From: Candidatus Peribacteraceae bacterium | Lineage (GTDB): Bacteria > Patescibacteriota > Gracilibacteria > Peribacterales > Peribacteraceae | Length of the DNA stretch: 18,502 bases | Reading direction: 5' to 3' | Assembly (NCBI GenBank): GCA_022843885.1 | Contig: JALHMU010000012.1 | Location: 1 to 18,502, forward strand | Shown here: piece after piece, positions 1 through 8,510 of the stretch | How positions within the stretch are numbered: the stretch's first letter is position 1 | Layout: every line of letters begins with the position of its first letter | Position numbers and translations under genes: made by a program | The notes under the pieces: model-generated | What the model was told of the DNA's origin: nothing | The model's database searches: none | The model's input: the letters and a program-made list of their open reading frames with translations, nothing else

Positions 1-1
1 G

Positions 2-148
2 GTCACCGTCCAAAGGTCACCGGATAATCAAGATTATGACATTATCGTCACTGCGAAGCGTCAGCGCTCCCGTAAAGCCGCTCGTATTAAAGTTCTTCTC
101 CCTGCCATGCAAATCATTTCCTGGGATTCCATTACTCCTCCGCAATAA
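2..148 (+). CDS. 3' end of unidentified gene upstream of pilM-like
   Basis: The last 48 codons of a gene that begins outside the window, read in the second frame and ending at TAA (146-148). The visible tail is basic in the middle (a KRQRSRKAARIK stretch) and ends in SITPPQ. I do not recognise a domain. Its stop lies 2 nt before the start of the PilM-like gene, so the two are almost certainly cotranscribed. In many bacteria PilM is next to PilN/PilO or other inner-membrane pilus parts, so a pilus assembly role is plausible, but it is inferred from position only. Confidence 0.6.
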   Translation, partial: VTVQRSPDNQDYDIIVTAKRQRSRKAARIKVLLPAMQIISWDSITPPQ

Positions 149-150
149 TC

Positions 151-1167
151 ATGGCCTTTTTTAAGCGCTCCAGCGTCTCTGTCGGCTTTGATATCCTCGA
201 TACGGAATTGCGTGCTGTGCTGATCCGAGGCAACGAAGGGAAAGATGATGACATCATGCAGCATGAAGTGCTCCCGCTTCCGGCAGGTGTCGTGAAGAAT
301 GGACGCATTGTTGATGCTGCAAAATTCAATGAAACGGTGAAAATGCTGTTGGACAAATTCCCGAAAGGAAATGCGGTCATCGTTGCCTTGCCGCCTCAAA
401 CAACATATTCGGTGTATCTGCGCGACCAGAAAGAGGCGCCAAAAAACAAGCAGGTATTGCAAGACATCGCCACCGAATGGTTCCCGGTCCCACCGGAAGA
501 ATTGAGTATGGAAACACAGTGGTTTCAAACCGGTAATGCTCCGGGGTCACTGGGTGTGTTTGCAGTCGAAACGAAAACACTGGAAGCGTACAAAGCTGCG
601 TTCCGTGCAGCCGGAGCAAATGGTGCTCGTTTCTTCCCACGAACATTGGCGATGACTCGCGTTGCATTCGGTACGCAAGGAACGACACAGATGACCGCAC
701 TACTCGACTTGTCACTTCGTCCGATGGTTTTCTCCTGCATTCTGGGAAACGGCATCATTGATGAACGTTTGCTCTTCGGCGAGAAAGTAGAAGAAGCATA
801 TTGTGAAACACTCGCGAGTTGGTCAACCATGCTTGAAAAAACGCTCTCAACTCCTGTTGTAGCTGGGACACCAGCTCCAGCTACGCCAGCACCTACTGCC
901 GCGGCAGAGCCGCCAAAAGAAAGTGAGATGAACACGGAAAAACCTGCACCAGTACTAGCTCCAGCTCCTGCACCAGTGCCATCCATTCTGACATTCCGCA
1001 TCGTCGTGATCGGTACCAATCCCATGCCGTTCGATCCGCTCTGCGCCAAGATGAAGAATGTCGAACTCAAGCCAGAAATGCTGCCAGCACAAGAACCGGT
1101 ATGGCTCTTTGCTCGTGGACTCTCTGCATTGTCACAATCCAAAGTCGCTGTTCCCTCTTTCTCCTAA
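151..1167 (+). CDS. PilM-like type IV pilus assembly protein (actin-like fold)
   Basis: 338 residues, close to PilM length. PilM is a cytoplasmic actin-fold protein that binds the N-terminus of PilN and links the pilus assembly platform to the motor. The N-terminus has a VGFDILDTELRAVLI segment that fits the PilM phosphate-1 strand-loop-strand, followed by an LPAGVVKNGRIVD segment matching the PilM 'lp.g.i.dG.I.d' pattern, then AVIVALPP. Around residue 190 LLDLSLRPMVFSCILG fits the second nucleotide loop. Both loops are degenerate compared with ATP-binding PilMs, so nucleotide binding is doubtful. Residues about 230-275 are a proline/alanine-rich linker, unusual for the family, before a short C-terminal alpha/beta part. 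It starts 2 nt after the upstream stop and overlaps the next gene by one base (TAATG), indicating translational coupling to the pilin. No Shine-Dalgarno site is visible. The family call rests on pattern and context. Confidence 0.72.
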   Translation: MAFFKRSSVSVGFDILDTELRAVLIRGNEGKDDDIMQHEVLPLPAGVVKNGRIVDAAKFNETVKMLLDKFPKGNAVIVALPPQTTYSVYLRDQKEAPKNKQVLQDIATEWFPVPPEELSMETQWFQTGNAPGSLGVFAVETKTLEAYKAAFRAAGANGARFFPRTLAMTRVAFGTQGTTQMTALLDLSLRPMVFSCILGNGIIDERLLFGEKVEEAYCETLASWSTMLEKTLSTPVVAGTPAPATPAPTAAAEPPKESEMNTEKPAPVLAPAPAPVPSILTFRIVVIGTNPMPFDPLCAKMKNVELKPEMLPAQEPVWLFARGLSALSQSKVAVPSFS

Positions 1168-1778
1168 TGTCTATGACACACACTCGCCGAGGTTTCACGA
1201 TGGTGGAACTGATCATCACGATTGCTATTATCGCCATTCTGGCCGGATCGGTGCTGATCAGTATCGACCCTGCGAAAAGATTGAACACTGCAAGAAATTC
1301 CCGTCGTCAAGCCGACGTTGCGCTCTTGCTTGATGCCTTCAAGTCATATCAAGCAGATCATGACGGTGCACTGAGCACTGACCATGATGGTAATCCTGCA
1401 ACAGCTGCGATTCCTTTCGTGGATGCTGACGAAGATTCCGTGCAAATCATCGGTGAAAATCCAACATGCAATGAGGCCGCATGTCCTGGTGCATATCGCG
1501 CATTGAGAATATTAGCTGGTCCACTAACTTGCGCTGTTCGACTTACGTTCAACGGAAAAACGGTTTCCGAACCATCATCGAGTGGCATTCCGGCATTCCG
1601 CAGATACCTCCCCACCATTCCAGCTGATCCAAATCAAAAAGGGACGAATATCAAAGATGACACGCGGTATTACGTCAACATTGACGATGAAGGTATCGTT
1701 ACTGTTGGTGCGTGTTCAGTTGAGGGTGAGGAGCGCGGCGGCGGTGGCACCCCGAGAATCATTGAATTAGAATTGTAA
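1167..1778 (+). CDS. Short prepilin, type IV pilin/pseudopilin class III signal
   Basis: 203 residues. The short basic leader RRG is followed by FTMVELIITIAIIAILAGSV, with Glu at +5 of the mature protein, the prepilin peptidase cleavage and N-methylation signature. The ISIDPAKRLNTARNSRRQAD segment continues the long N-terminal helix. The exported head has exactly four cysteines (101, 106, 122, 183) and ends in an acidic, glycine-rich tail (GACSVEGEERGGGG). I chose the ATG at 1167, which overlaps the stop of the PilM-like gene; an ATG at 1173 is also possible. Upstream in-frame codons lie inside the PilM-like gene and would spoil the short leader. Likely a major or minor pilin; which one cannot be told from sequence. 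Confidence 0.88.
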   Translation: MSMTHTRRGFTMVELIITIAIIAILAGSVLISIDPAKRLNTARNSRRQADVALLLDAFKSYQADHDGALSTDHDGNPATAAIPFVDADEDSVQIIGENPTCNEAACPGAYRALRILAGPLTCAVRLTFNGKTVSEPSSSGIPAFRRYLPTIPADPNQKGTNIKDDTRYYVNIDDEGIVTVGACSVEGEERGGGGTPRIIELEL

Positions 1779-1797
1779 TCCGTCTACAGAAAACGTA

Positions 1798-1827
1798 TTG
1801 CAATCGACGCGACAACCTCGCTACGAT
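1798..1827 (+). promoter_or_regulatory. Candidate sigma70-type promoter for second prepilin
   Basis: TTGCAA at 1798-1803 and TACGAT at 1822-1827 are separated by 18 nt; each matches the consensus at 4 of 6 positions. It lies in the 90-nt gap between the two prepilins, which suggests the second can be transcribed on its own. A transcription start near 1834 would give a leader of about 35 nt that ends CCCCCATTTCT before the ATG, with no Shine-Dalgarno site. Confidence 0.35.
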
Positions 1828-1868
1828 AGTGTTTGTAGATTATTTCCACACATTTTTCCCCCATTTCT

Positions 1869-2459
1869 ATGGTTTCACGTTCCGCTCAGAAGAAGGGCTT
1901 CACCCTCATTGAGCTTATTATCGTCATCGCAATTATCGCGATCATTGTTGCCGCAGTCTTCGTGGCGATGGATCCGGTCAAGCGTCTCAACGCCAGCCGT
2001 AACTCCACACGTAACACGGATATCACTGCGATTGCACAAGCAATTCAGCTCTTCAAGACTGACGTCATTACGGGCGGAGGCAACATCCCTACGGGTTCAG
2101 GTGCTGTCGGTGCCATCACTGACAACGTCAGTACAACGTGGCAGCAAATCGGTACAGACACGACGGGCTGTGCCACGCTTACCTCACAACAGCTGGCAAA
2201 CTGTCCGGGTATGGTCATCTCATCTGCTTGTCGTAACCTCGGCGCTGTTGCATTGACGGGAGGTACTACCCTTTACAGACTCGTTCCTTCCTACTTGCCA
2301 GTTGTCCCACGCGATCCAGGTGGAACCGCAGGAAAGACGATGTACTTCATCAACGAAGCAAACGGTCAGGCTATCGTTCGTGCTTGTAACGTCCAGGGTG
2401 AAGGCGCAGGTGGAGCAGGTCCAACGCCACCAGCAATCCCAATGGAAGTGTCTCGTTAA
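1869..2459 (+). CDS. Short prepilin, type IV pilin/pseudopilin
   Basis: 196 residues. The leader MVSRSAQKKG is followed by FTLIELIIVIAIIAIIVAAV with Glu +5, a textbook class III prepilin signal, then MDPVKRLNASRNSTRNTD. The head has four cysteines (101, 112, 121, 173). It shares with the LamG-bearing pilins at 14326-16833 a WxxIGxD.T.C motif, a P.DP motif, and a C-terminal VRAC followed by a Gly/Pro tail (GEGAGGAGPTPP). Its first 40 residues are nearly identical to those of the prepilin starting at 17789. The strong terminator just downstream ends this pilus block. The separate promoter candidate and clean signal would suit an abundant pilin, but that is inference. Confidence 0.9.
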   Translation: MVSRSAQKKGFTLIELIIVIAIIAIIVAAVFVAMDPVKRLNASRNSTRNTDITAIAQAIQLFKTDVITGGGNIPTGSGAVGAITDNVSTTWQQIGTDTTGCATLTSQQLANCPGMVISSACRNLGAVALTGGTTLYRLVPSYLPVVPRDPGGTAGKTMYFINEANGQAIVRACNVQGEGAGGAGPTPPAIPMEVSR

Positions 2460-2472
2460 TCGTTCGCAATTC

Positions 2473-2505
2473 AAAAAATCCCCTCTCAACCGGAGGGGAT
2501 TTTTT
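2473..2505. terminator. Bidirectional intrinsic terminator
   Basis: A perfect 13-bp inverted repeat, AAAAAATCCCCTC (2473-2485) and GAGGGGATTTTTT (2493-2505), with a 7-nt loop TCAACCG. It sits between the convergent stops at 2459 and 2518. T-runs follow the GC-rich part on both strands, so it can end the prepilin transcript and the RlpA-like transcript. Confidence 0.92.
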
Positions 2506-2517
2506 TATGTTCGATGA

Positions 2518-3576
2518 TTACTGACCACAGGCCACGACATTCATTGTCAGGTTGCGGACGCTGCCCCGAGCACTTGCGATCTTAAATGTATAGAGACCGG
2601 CGACAGATGGATGAAACGGGAACGTCTCTTCTGGATCGATCCAATTCTCGAAGGCGGTCACAGTTCCATCTGGATAGGTAACCGAACGAATGACGAAATA
2701 CTTCTCTGCGGAAAGATTGATGCTCTCGCCTAACTTCAAACGATGTGGGATGCCTGGATTCAAAAGTACATCTCGTCCGATGCGACGCTGATACCGTTCG
2801 TCGCCGCAGACGTTCGCAAAGGAGATATCTCCGACACGCTCAAAACGAACGTTGATCTTGCCCTTGGCACGTTCGGCAATCTGTAAGAAAGAGGCCAAAC
2901 TCAAGTCGATGTCACGGCCGGACACCCACGGACCACGGTCATTCACGCGTACCGTGACACTCTTGCCGTTCTCAATATTCGTGACTTTCACAAATGTATT
3001 GGCAGGAAACGTACGGTGCGCGGCAGTGAGCTGGTGCATATCAAACGCTTCACCGAATGCAGTCCCCTTTCCTTGGAATTTCTCGGAATACAGACTGGCT
3101 TCATGAATTTCTTCTTTCAGTTTTTGATCGAGGTCACGCATGAGGTTCATGAGTTGCTCTTCGGTAAGTTGCGTATTTGGATCCAAAGACGCAATCGGAT
3201 AGCGCTTTAATAGTTCCGGAACATCCTCGACATCGATGACGTCGCCCATCCCCTCTTCGGTTTCGGGATCGTAGACTTCGGTGTTACGGGTGCGGAAGAG
3301 CCAAACCAGTGCATCGTCCAGATACAGCGGACTGTCAGGATAGAAGGCCGTGTCATCATCTTCGATCATGCCACGGGCTTTGCCGTAGGTGATTTCGAGA
3401 AATCCCGGTGCGCCTTCCGGCACATCGGTGAATGGTGTCTCGCGGACCTCGACCGCAGGGCGGCGAATGGCCTGCCAGATCAGCAGGTATCCATCACGAC
3501 GGGAAATAGAGGCTGCCTCGGCGAAAGCAGGCGTGACGACAGCAAAAAAGCCGATGAGGAGAAGGAGGCGTTTCAT
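2518..3576 (-). CDS. Secreted RlpA-like double-psi beta-barrel protein with N-terminal SLH-like domain
   Basis: 352 residues. A signal peptide (MKRLLLLIGFFAVVTPAFA) is followed at about 25-100 by an SLH-like segment with FTDVPEG, then a GKARGMIEDDDTAFYPDSPL stretch matching the SLH 'G.i...d..F.P...' pattern. Residues about 162-249 are the RlpA-type barrel: GEAFDMHQLTAAHRTFP (His187) and VTVRVNDRGPW (Asp213), then RDIDLSLASF. RlpA proteins are lytic transglycosylases or peptidoglycan-binding septal proteins, and the His and Asp that are essential in active members are both present. The C-terminal 100 residues look like an Ig-like beta domain (AGLYTFKIAS), not the SPOR domain of E. coli RlpA. 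No lipobox is seen, so it is secreted rather than a lipoprotein. It is downstream of the 3D-domain cell-wall gene on the same strand. Confidence 0.85.
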   Translation of the reverse strand: MKRLLLLIGFFAVVTPAFAEAASISRRDGYLLIWQAIRRPAVEVRETPFTDVPEGAPGFLEITYGKARGMIEDDDTAFYPDSPLYLDDALVWLFRTRNTEVYDPETEEGMGDVIDVEDVPELLKRYPIASLDPNTQLTEEQLMNLMRDLDQKLKEEIHEASLYSEKFQGKGTAFGEAFDMHQLTAAHRTFPANTFVKVTNIENGKSVTVRVNDRGPWVSGRDIDLSLASFLQIAERAKGKINVRFERVGDISFANVCGDERYQRRIGRDVLLNPGIPHRLKLGESINLSAEKYFVIRSVTYPDGTVTAFENWIDPEETFPFHPSVAGLYTFKIASARGSVRNLTMNVVACGQ

Positions 3577-3605
3577 AGATAAAGATCGTATCAGAAAGAG
3601 AGCCT

Positions 3606-3637
3606 ACCAAACCTTATTTTGGTCCGGTTTTCAACCG
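3606..3637. other. Two adjacent small hairpins between cell-wall genes
   Basis: ACCAAA (3606-3611) pairs with TTTGGT (3618-3623), and CGGTT (3625-3629) pairs with AACCG (3633-3637). They fill the 76-nt gap between the 3D-domain gene and the RlpA-like gene. Neither is followed by a convincing T-run on the minus strand, so a weak terminator or mRNA processing site is only a guess. Confidence 0.3.
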
Positions 3638-3652
3638 TCATTCCAATGATGT

Positions 3653-5029
3653 TTAGAGGGCGGAAAGCCCGCTCGAACGCACCAAATTGTAGGCTGATTC
3701 AATCGCATCGGCTTTCAGTGCCGCGCGCGTCGCAGGTCCAATGTTGCCGGCAGAGTTCGCCGTTTCACTTGGAATGATCTCACGGCTCAATTGATATTTG
3801 ATAACAGCTTGTTCCGTCTTCTGTCCGAAATAGCCACTGACATCGCTGTGACCTAAGAGTCCGAGTCGAGCGAGCAAGCGTTGCACAGCAGTAATGTCTT
3901 TCCCCTGATCCCCCATCGTGATGGTACGTGTAATGGAAAGTTCCTCTTCGATACGACGTGTGATTTCGATCTTCAGAAGATACGACTTCGAACGTTCGGC
4001 AACTTGTTTCTTCTTCCATACCTGGAGGGCAGCAAGCTTTGTCTTTGGTCCGAAGTTTGTGGCACCAGCCGTTCCAGCATTTCCGATGACACCGTGTGCA
4101 ATTTGGAATGCAAGAACAGCCTGTGCGAGCGTGTCGTCATAGACACCGTTCGTACGACCACGGTAGAAGCCGAGGTAACGCATCAATTTCTGCACGGTAC
4201 GAACATCATTACCATTTGCACCTTTCGCAAGTGCAGGAAGTGCAGCGAGTGACTTCCCATTTACAGAGGCAAGGGCCATCAATGCTGCGCGGGTTGCATC
4301 GTTTGCTTCTGAGCCATCACCTGGAATGCCGTAGGTCTCTTGAAATGCTTTCACGGCAGCAGTGGTTTCTGCTCCGTACGTGCCCGTCGGATTTCTGTGA
4401 AAGAATCCCGCATCTTTTAATGACTGCTGTAACAAGCGCACTGCATTCTTGCGATCATCGATCGAGGACTGTGCGAGCAAGAGCGATGGTTCATCTTGTG
4501 GCATGGCTTTGAGTTCTGCAATCGGTGCTTCGAAATCTGCTAATGCAAATCTCTCTTTTGGCTGAGCCGTGCCGGGAGCAAAGACTGTTCCTGTCACGGG
4601 ACGTGCGCCCCATGCGAGTGCGCGAGCCAGACCTTCTTCACCGTAGCCCATCCAGATATCGATACGAACGACACCGTTGTCCCATTCGATAATGCGACCA
4701 CCACGATCATGAACAGTCATGACGCCGACACCAGGGAGATCGATGCGTGTACCGAAGGCATACCCCGCTGGAGCAGCGACCATGCCCGGATAGACCGGGG
4801 TACCGTCGGCACCATGCGTTCCATTTCCGTTAAAGATAATTTCATCCTCATAGTTTCCGCGGAAATAGCAGCATTGGTCAGGAAGCGGCGAGTAATAAGC
4901 CGTCACCAAAAACTTTTGCGTGACTGGCTCAGCCATCTGCGCCTGCAGCGGTGAGAACAAGCTCCCAACGAAAGACATCAGGAGGACAGCGGCCGGATAG
5001 ACGCGAAAGCGTGCGATGTGGATATGCAT
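3653..5029 (-). CDS. Secreted 3D-domain protein with three peptidoglycan-binding repeats
   Basis: 458 residues. A signal peptide ends near LFSPLQAQ (about 30). Residues about 38-150 are a 3D domain (named after three aspartates, found in MltA/YabE/YocH-type wall enzymes): FLVTAYYSPLPDQCC, then GYAFGTRIDLPGVG, VHDRGGRI (Asp108), WDNG (Asp117) and VRIDIWMG (Asp124). Three PG_binding_1-like repeats follow at about 195-250, 270-336 and 374-440, each with a (V)xxLQxxLxxxGF/L core, a G.yg..T..AV..FQ core and a terminal TRAAL-like motif. It probably cleaves or binds peptidoglycan outside the membrane. I place the ATG at 5029, which gives a short basic signal sequence. An extended -10 element lies just upstream. 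Confidence 0.88.
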   Translation of the reverse strand: MHIHIARFRVYPAAVLLMSFVGSLFSPLQAQMAEPVTQKFLVTAYYSPLPDQCCYFRGNYEDEIIFNGNGTHGADGTPVYPGMVAAPAGYAFGTRIDLPGVGVMTVHDRGGRIIEWDNGVVRIDIWMGYGEEGLARALAWGARPVTGTVFAPGTAQPKERFALADFEAPIAELKAMPQDEPSLLLAQSSIDDRKNAVRLLQQSLKDAGFFHRNPTGTYGAETTAAVKAFQETYGIPGDGSEANDATRAALMALASVNGKSLAALPALAKGANGNDVRTVQKLMRYLGFYRGRTNGVYDDTLAQAVLAFQIAHGVIGNAGTAGATNFGPKTKLAALQVWKKKQVAERSKSYLLKIEITRRIEEELSITRTITMGDQGKDITAVQRLLARLGLLGHSDVSGYFGQKTEQAVIKYQLSREIIPSETANSAGNIGPATRAALKADAIESAYNLVRSSGLSAL

Positions 5030-5049
5030 GTTTTTTTGGGTTTCCAGAC

Positions 5050-5058
5050 ATTGTACCA
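5050..5058 (-). promoter_or_regulatory. Extended -10 promoter element for the 3D-domain gene
   Basis: Read on the minus strand, TGGTACAAT is an extended -10 (TGn plus TACAAT, 5 of 6 consensus). No good -35 is visible at 17 nt, as is usual for extended -10 promoters. A start near 5043 would give a leader of about 14 nt. Confidence 0.5.
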
Positions 5059-5209
5059 GAAAATCCGACTTTTTAGGACCCTCAGGGTGAGATCAAACAA
5101 TATTTAAGGAGTCTGTCTAACCGAGTCGTATAGCCATTTTTTGGCTTCAATATGCGAAATACTGGGTTCTATTTCCCATAGGCCCAAACCTTCGGTAGGA
5201 TTCCCCGCG

Positions 5210-8200
5210 ATGCCTGCATCGGATTCAATCAACATGCCTCCTGAAACGCTTCGGGAGGTCCGTTCCCGTGTGCAGACAATTTTGGTGCTCGGTTCTGGAG
5301 CATTGAAGATCGGTGAAGCCGGTGAATTCGACTATTCCGGAAGCCAAGCCATCAAAGCATTTCGCGAAGAAGGAAAGCGTGTGATCGTTGTGAATCCGAA
5401 CATTGCCACAAACCAAACAAGCTTCGATGTTGCCGATAAAGTGTACTTCGTCCCGGTCAACGCGCAGTACGTGACGGAAATCATCGAAAAAGAAAAGCCA
5501 GATGCGATCGCGCTCAGCTTCGGCGGACAGACGGCACTCAACTGTGGCATCGCGTTGTATGACAACGGCGTCTTCAAAGAGCATAACGTGCATGTCCTCG
5601 GTACGTCTGTCGACACAATTCGCAAAACGGAAGATCGTCATCTCTTCAACGAAGAACTGAAAAGTATCGGTGTCCACGTCCCCCGTTCGTTCGCTTGCAA
5701 GTCTGGCAAGGAAGCGTACGAAGCATCGCATAAGATTGGGTTTCCGCTGATTGTCCGTGCAGCATTCGCACTGGGCGGCAAAGGCAGCGGTAGAGCCATG
5801 AACAAACAAGAATTCGATGATCTCTTGCGTGTTGCATTCGTGGAATCACCACAAGTGCTCGTAGAAGAAGATCTGACAGGTTGGAAAGAGATCGAATACG
5901 AAGTCGTCCGCGATAACTACAACAACTGCATCACGGTGTGCAACATGGAGAACGTCGATCCCCTCGGCATTCACACGGGAGAATCGATTGTCGTCGCACC
6001 AAGTCAGACATTGGATAACGAGGATTACAACATGCTGCGTTCCATCGCACTGAAAGTGATCCGGCACTTTGAAATCGTCGGTGAGTGCAACATTCAGTAC
6101 GCGCTTGATCCTCGCACACGTGAATATCGTGTCATCGAAGTAAACGCTCGTTTAAGCCGTTCTTCCGCTCTCGCATCCAAAGCGACGGGATACCCACTCG
6201 CATTTGTCGCAGCCAAACTTGCACTTGGGTACAGCCTGCCGGAACTGCGCAATTCAATTACGAAAGTCACATCCGCAGACTTTGAACCAGCGCTCGATTA
6301 TGTCGCGGTGAAAATCCCCCGCTGGGATCTACAAAAATTCCGATTCGTCACGGACAATGTCACCAGTGAAATGAAATCGGTCGGTGAAGTCATGGCGCTC
6401 GGTCGCACGTTCGAAGAGGCGCTGCAGAAAGGACTACGCATGTTGAACATCGGTGAAGAAGGACTTTTCCCGGTGAGTAAACCAACGCCAAAGCGAGATC
6501 TCGAACAGGTCATCACGCGTGCGACACCACGTCGTATCTTTGCGGTTGCACAAGCCCTCCATGAAGGATTTACTCCAGAAGAAATCAATAACATGTGCGG
6601 AATCGATACCTGGTTCCTGGAGCGCATTCATGCGATTGCGATGACGTATCAGGATTTATTCCAAAGCGCTGGAAAACAACTCGAGAATGATTTGCTGCTT
6701 CGCGCCAAGCGTCACGGTTTCTCGGATTCTGCGATCGCACATGTGCGTAACGTGAAGATGGAAGTGATTCGCTTACAACGACTTGCAGCTGGCATCACGC
6801 CGATCATCAAACAGATCGATACGCTGGCCGGTGAATTTCCATCGGAGACAAACTATTTGTATCTGACGTATCACGGCACGGAACATGATGTGCATTTCGA
6901 TCCCTCTGCCAAACGAGCGATTGTGTTGGGTGGCGGTCCATATTCGATCGGTTCATCTGTGGAATTCGACTGGTGCTGTGTGCAAGCCGTTAAAGAGCTG
7001 CGCGCCGAAGGTTACACGGTCGCGATGATCAACAGCAACCCTGAGACAGTGAGCACCGACTATGACGAATGCGACGTGCTCTTCTTCGAAGAGTTAACCC
7101 TGGAACGCGTGCTGGATATTGCGGATATCTTCGGTCCGGAAGGCATTGTCGTCTCTATGGGCGGACAGATTCCAAACTCGCTGTGCAAGAAGATGGTGCC
7201 ATTTAATGTTCCGACGTTTGGAACATCTCCAAAAGATATCGACCGCGCGGAAGATCGCCATAAATTCAGCGGCTTGCTGGATGAACTTGGGATCGACCAA
7301 CCGGAATGGAAAGAATTCTCCGATCTTGCCTCGGCGAAACAATTTGCGAATTCTGTCGGCTATCCAGTGATCGTGCGACCAAGTTATGTCCTCTCTGGAG
7401 CCGCAATGACGGTGGTCCACTCGGAAGATGATTTGAAAGAATTCCTTGAAGCTGCGACGAATATCTCGAAAGAAGCTCCTGTCGTTGTGTCGAAATTTAT
7501 GCAGGATGCCAAAGAAATCGAACTCGATGGTGTTGCACAGAATGGCGAGATGATTTTGTACGCAATTGGTGAACATATTGAGAATGCCGGTGTGCACTCG
7601 GGTGACTCGACGATTGTGATGCCGCCACAACGTGTGAACATGGAAACGCTGCGCCGCATCAAGGTGATCGCGAAGAAAGCTGCAGCTGCACTCAATATCT
7701 CCGGTCCATTCAACATTCAGTTCGTTGCGAAGAACAACCGTCTGCAAGTGATCGAATGCAACCTCCGCGCGAGCCGTTCCTTCCCCTTTGCAAGCAAGGT
7801 TACAGGCATCAACTTTGCAAAGATCGCGACACAGGCGTTGCGTGGCAAAGCGGATATGACAGCCAAGTATCAGACACTCGACTTGGATCACGTCGGCGTG
7901 AAAGCAGCACAGTTCAGCTTCAGTCGTTTGAAAGGTGCCGATCCGAAGTTGGGCGTGGAAATGGCGAGTACCGGTGAAGTCGGTTGTTTCGGTCCCGATG
8001 TGGAGAAGGCACTGCTCCTCTCTCTCCGCGCGATTGGATTCACCACACCAAAAAAGAACATTTTGCTCTCGATCGGGCGGCTCGAAGACAAAGTCGACAT
8101 GCTGCCTGCAATCGACGCGCTAGTCCGCATGGGCTTCTCATTGTTTGCCACACATCGCACGCATGAATTCCTGAGCTCACGCAATTTCTCCTCGGCGTTG

Positions 8201-8464
8201 CTCTACAAACTTTCCGAACCACGTAGTCCGAACATCCGTGAATATTTGGAAAACCGTCGCATTGATATGGTCATCAACATCCCGCAGCATTTCTCCTCGT
8301 CTGAAAAGACTGATGGATACTTCATCCGTCGTATTGCGATCGACCGTGGTATTCCCCTACTGACCAACGTGCAGCTCAGCAAGCGCGTGATCGAGGCCTT
8401 GGAAAACGAGCGAACAGAGGAAAAGCGCCCGCTCATGGCCTGGCCGGACCTTTTGGGCCAGTAA
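5210..8464 (+). CDS. carB: Carbamoyl-phosphate synthase large chain
   Basis: 1084 residues from the ATG at 5210 (E. coli CarB is 1073). Uses glutamine-derived ammonia, bicarbonate and two ATP to make carbamoyl phosphate for pyrimidine and arginine synthesis. The two homologous synthetase halves begin with LGSGALKIGEAGEFDYSGSQ (about 27-47) and LGGGPYSIGSSVEFDWCCVQ (about 567-587), each followed by an ATP-grasp domain; the allosteric MGS-like domain runs from about 948 to the end. The wording of the motifs (GEAGEFDYSGSQ, SSVEFDWC, GGQIPN) is that of the eukaryotic CAD and Bacteroidetes-like CarB branch rather than the E. coli type. The ATG at 5210 has AGGA 8-9 nt upstream; an in-frame TTG at 5141 would add 23 residues unrelated to the family. 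No carA is in the window. Confidence 0.97.
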   Translation: MPASDSINMPPETLREVRSRVQTILVLGSGALKIGEAGEFDYSGSQAIKAFREEGKRVIVVNPNIATNQTSFDVADKVYFVPVNAQYVTEIIEKEKPDAIALSFGGQTALNCGIALYDNGVFKEHNVHVLGTSVDTIRKTEDRHLFNEELKSIGVHVPRSFACKSGKEAYEASHKIGFPLIVRAAFALGGKGSGRAMNKQEFDDLLRVAFVESPQVLVEEDLTGWKEIEYEVVRDNYNNCITVCNMENVDPLGIHTGESIVVAPSQTLDNEDYNMLRSIALKVIRHFEIVGECNIQYALDPRTREYRVIEVNARLSRSSALASKATGYPLAFVAAKLALGYSLPELRNSITKVTSADFEPALDYVAVKIPRWDLQKFRFVTDNVTSEMKSVGEVMALGRTFEEALQKGLRMLNIGEEGLFPVSKPTPKRDLEQVITRATPRRIFAVAQALHEGFTPEEINNMCGIDTWFLERIHAIAMTYQDLFQSAGKQLENDLLLRAKRHGFSDSAIAHVRNVKMEVIRLQRLAAGITPIIKQIDTLAGEFPSETNYLYLTYHGTEHDVHFDPSAKRAIVLGGGPYSIGSSVEFDWCCVQAVKELRAEGYTVAMINSNPETVSTDYDECDVLFFEELTLERVLDIADIFGPEGIVVSMGGQIPNSLCKKMVPFNVPTFGTSPKDIDRAEDRHKFSGLLDELGIDQPEWKEFSDLASAKQFANSVGYPVIVRPSYVLSGAAMTVVHSEDDLKEFLEAATNISKEAPVVVSKFMQDAKEIELDGVAQNGEMILYAIGEHIENAGVHSGDSTIVMPPQRVNMETLRRIKVIAKKAAAALNISGPFNIQFVAKNNRLQVIECNLRASRSFPFASKVTGINFAKIATQALRGKADMTAKYQTLDLDHVGVKAAQFSFSRLKGADPKLGVEMASTGEVGCFGPDVEKALLLSLRAIGFTTPKKNILLSIGRLEDKVDMLPAIDALVRMGFSLFATHRTHEFLSSRNFSSALLYKLSEPRSPNIREYLENRRIDMVINIPQHFSSSEKTDGYFIRRIAIDRGIPLLTNVQLSKRVIEALENERTEEKRPLMAWPDLLGQ

Positions 8465-8510
8465 TTTTACTTGCCAAGTGACCTTTTTGCCCTTACCCTA
8501 GGTCGGCTTT

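Noticed and set aside
525..1142. Long open frame of 205 codons on the minus strand inside the PilM-like gene
   Set aside because: Low-complexity Ala/Gly/Ser protein mirroring the Pro/Ala linker on the other strand; no start signal and full overlap with a better-supported gene.
5074..5090. Small ACCCT-C-AGGGT inverted repeat upstream of carB as a pyrimidine attenuator
   Set aside because: Only a 5-bp stem with a one-base centre and no following T-run.
5141..5209. TTG start extending CarB by 23 residues
   Set aside because: The extra residues do not resemble any CarB N-terminus, and the ATG at 5210 has AGGA at good distance.
7094..7891. 265-codon open frame opposite carB
   Set aside because: His/Arg/Phe-rich shadow of carB codons, no recognisable domain.
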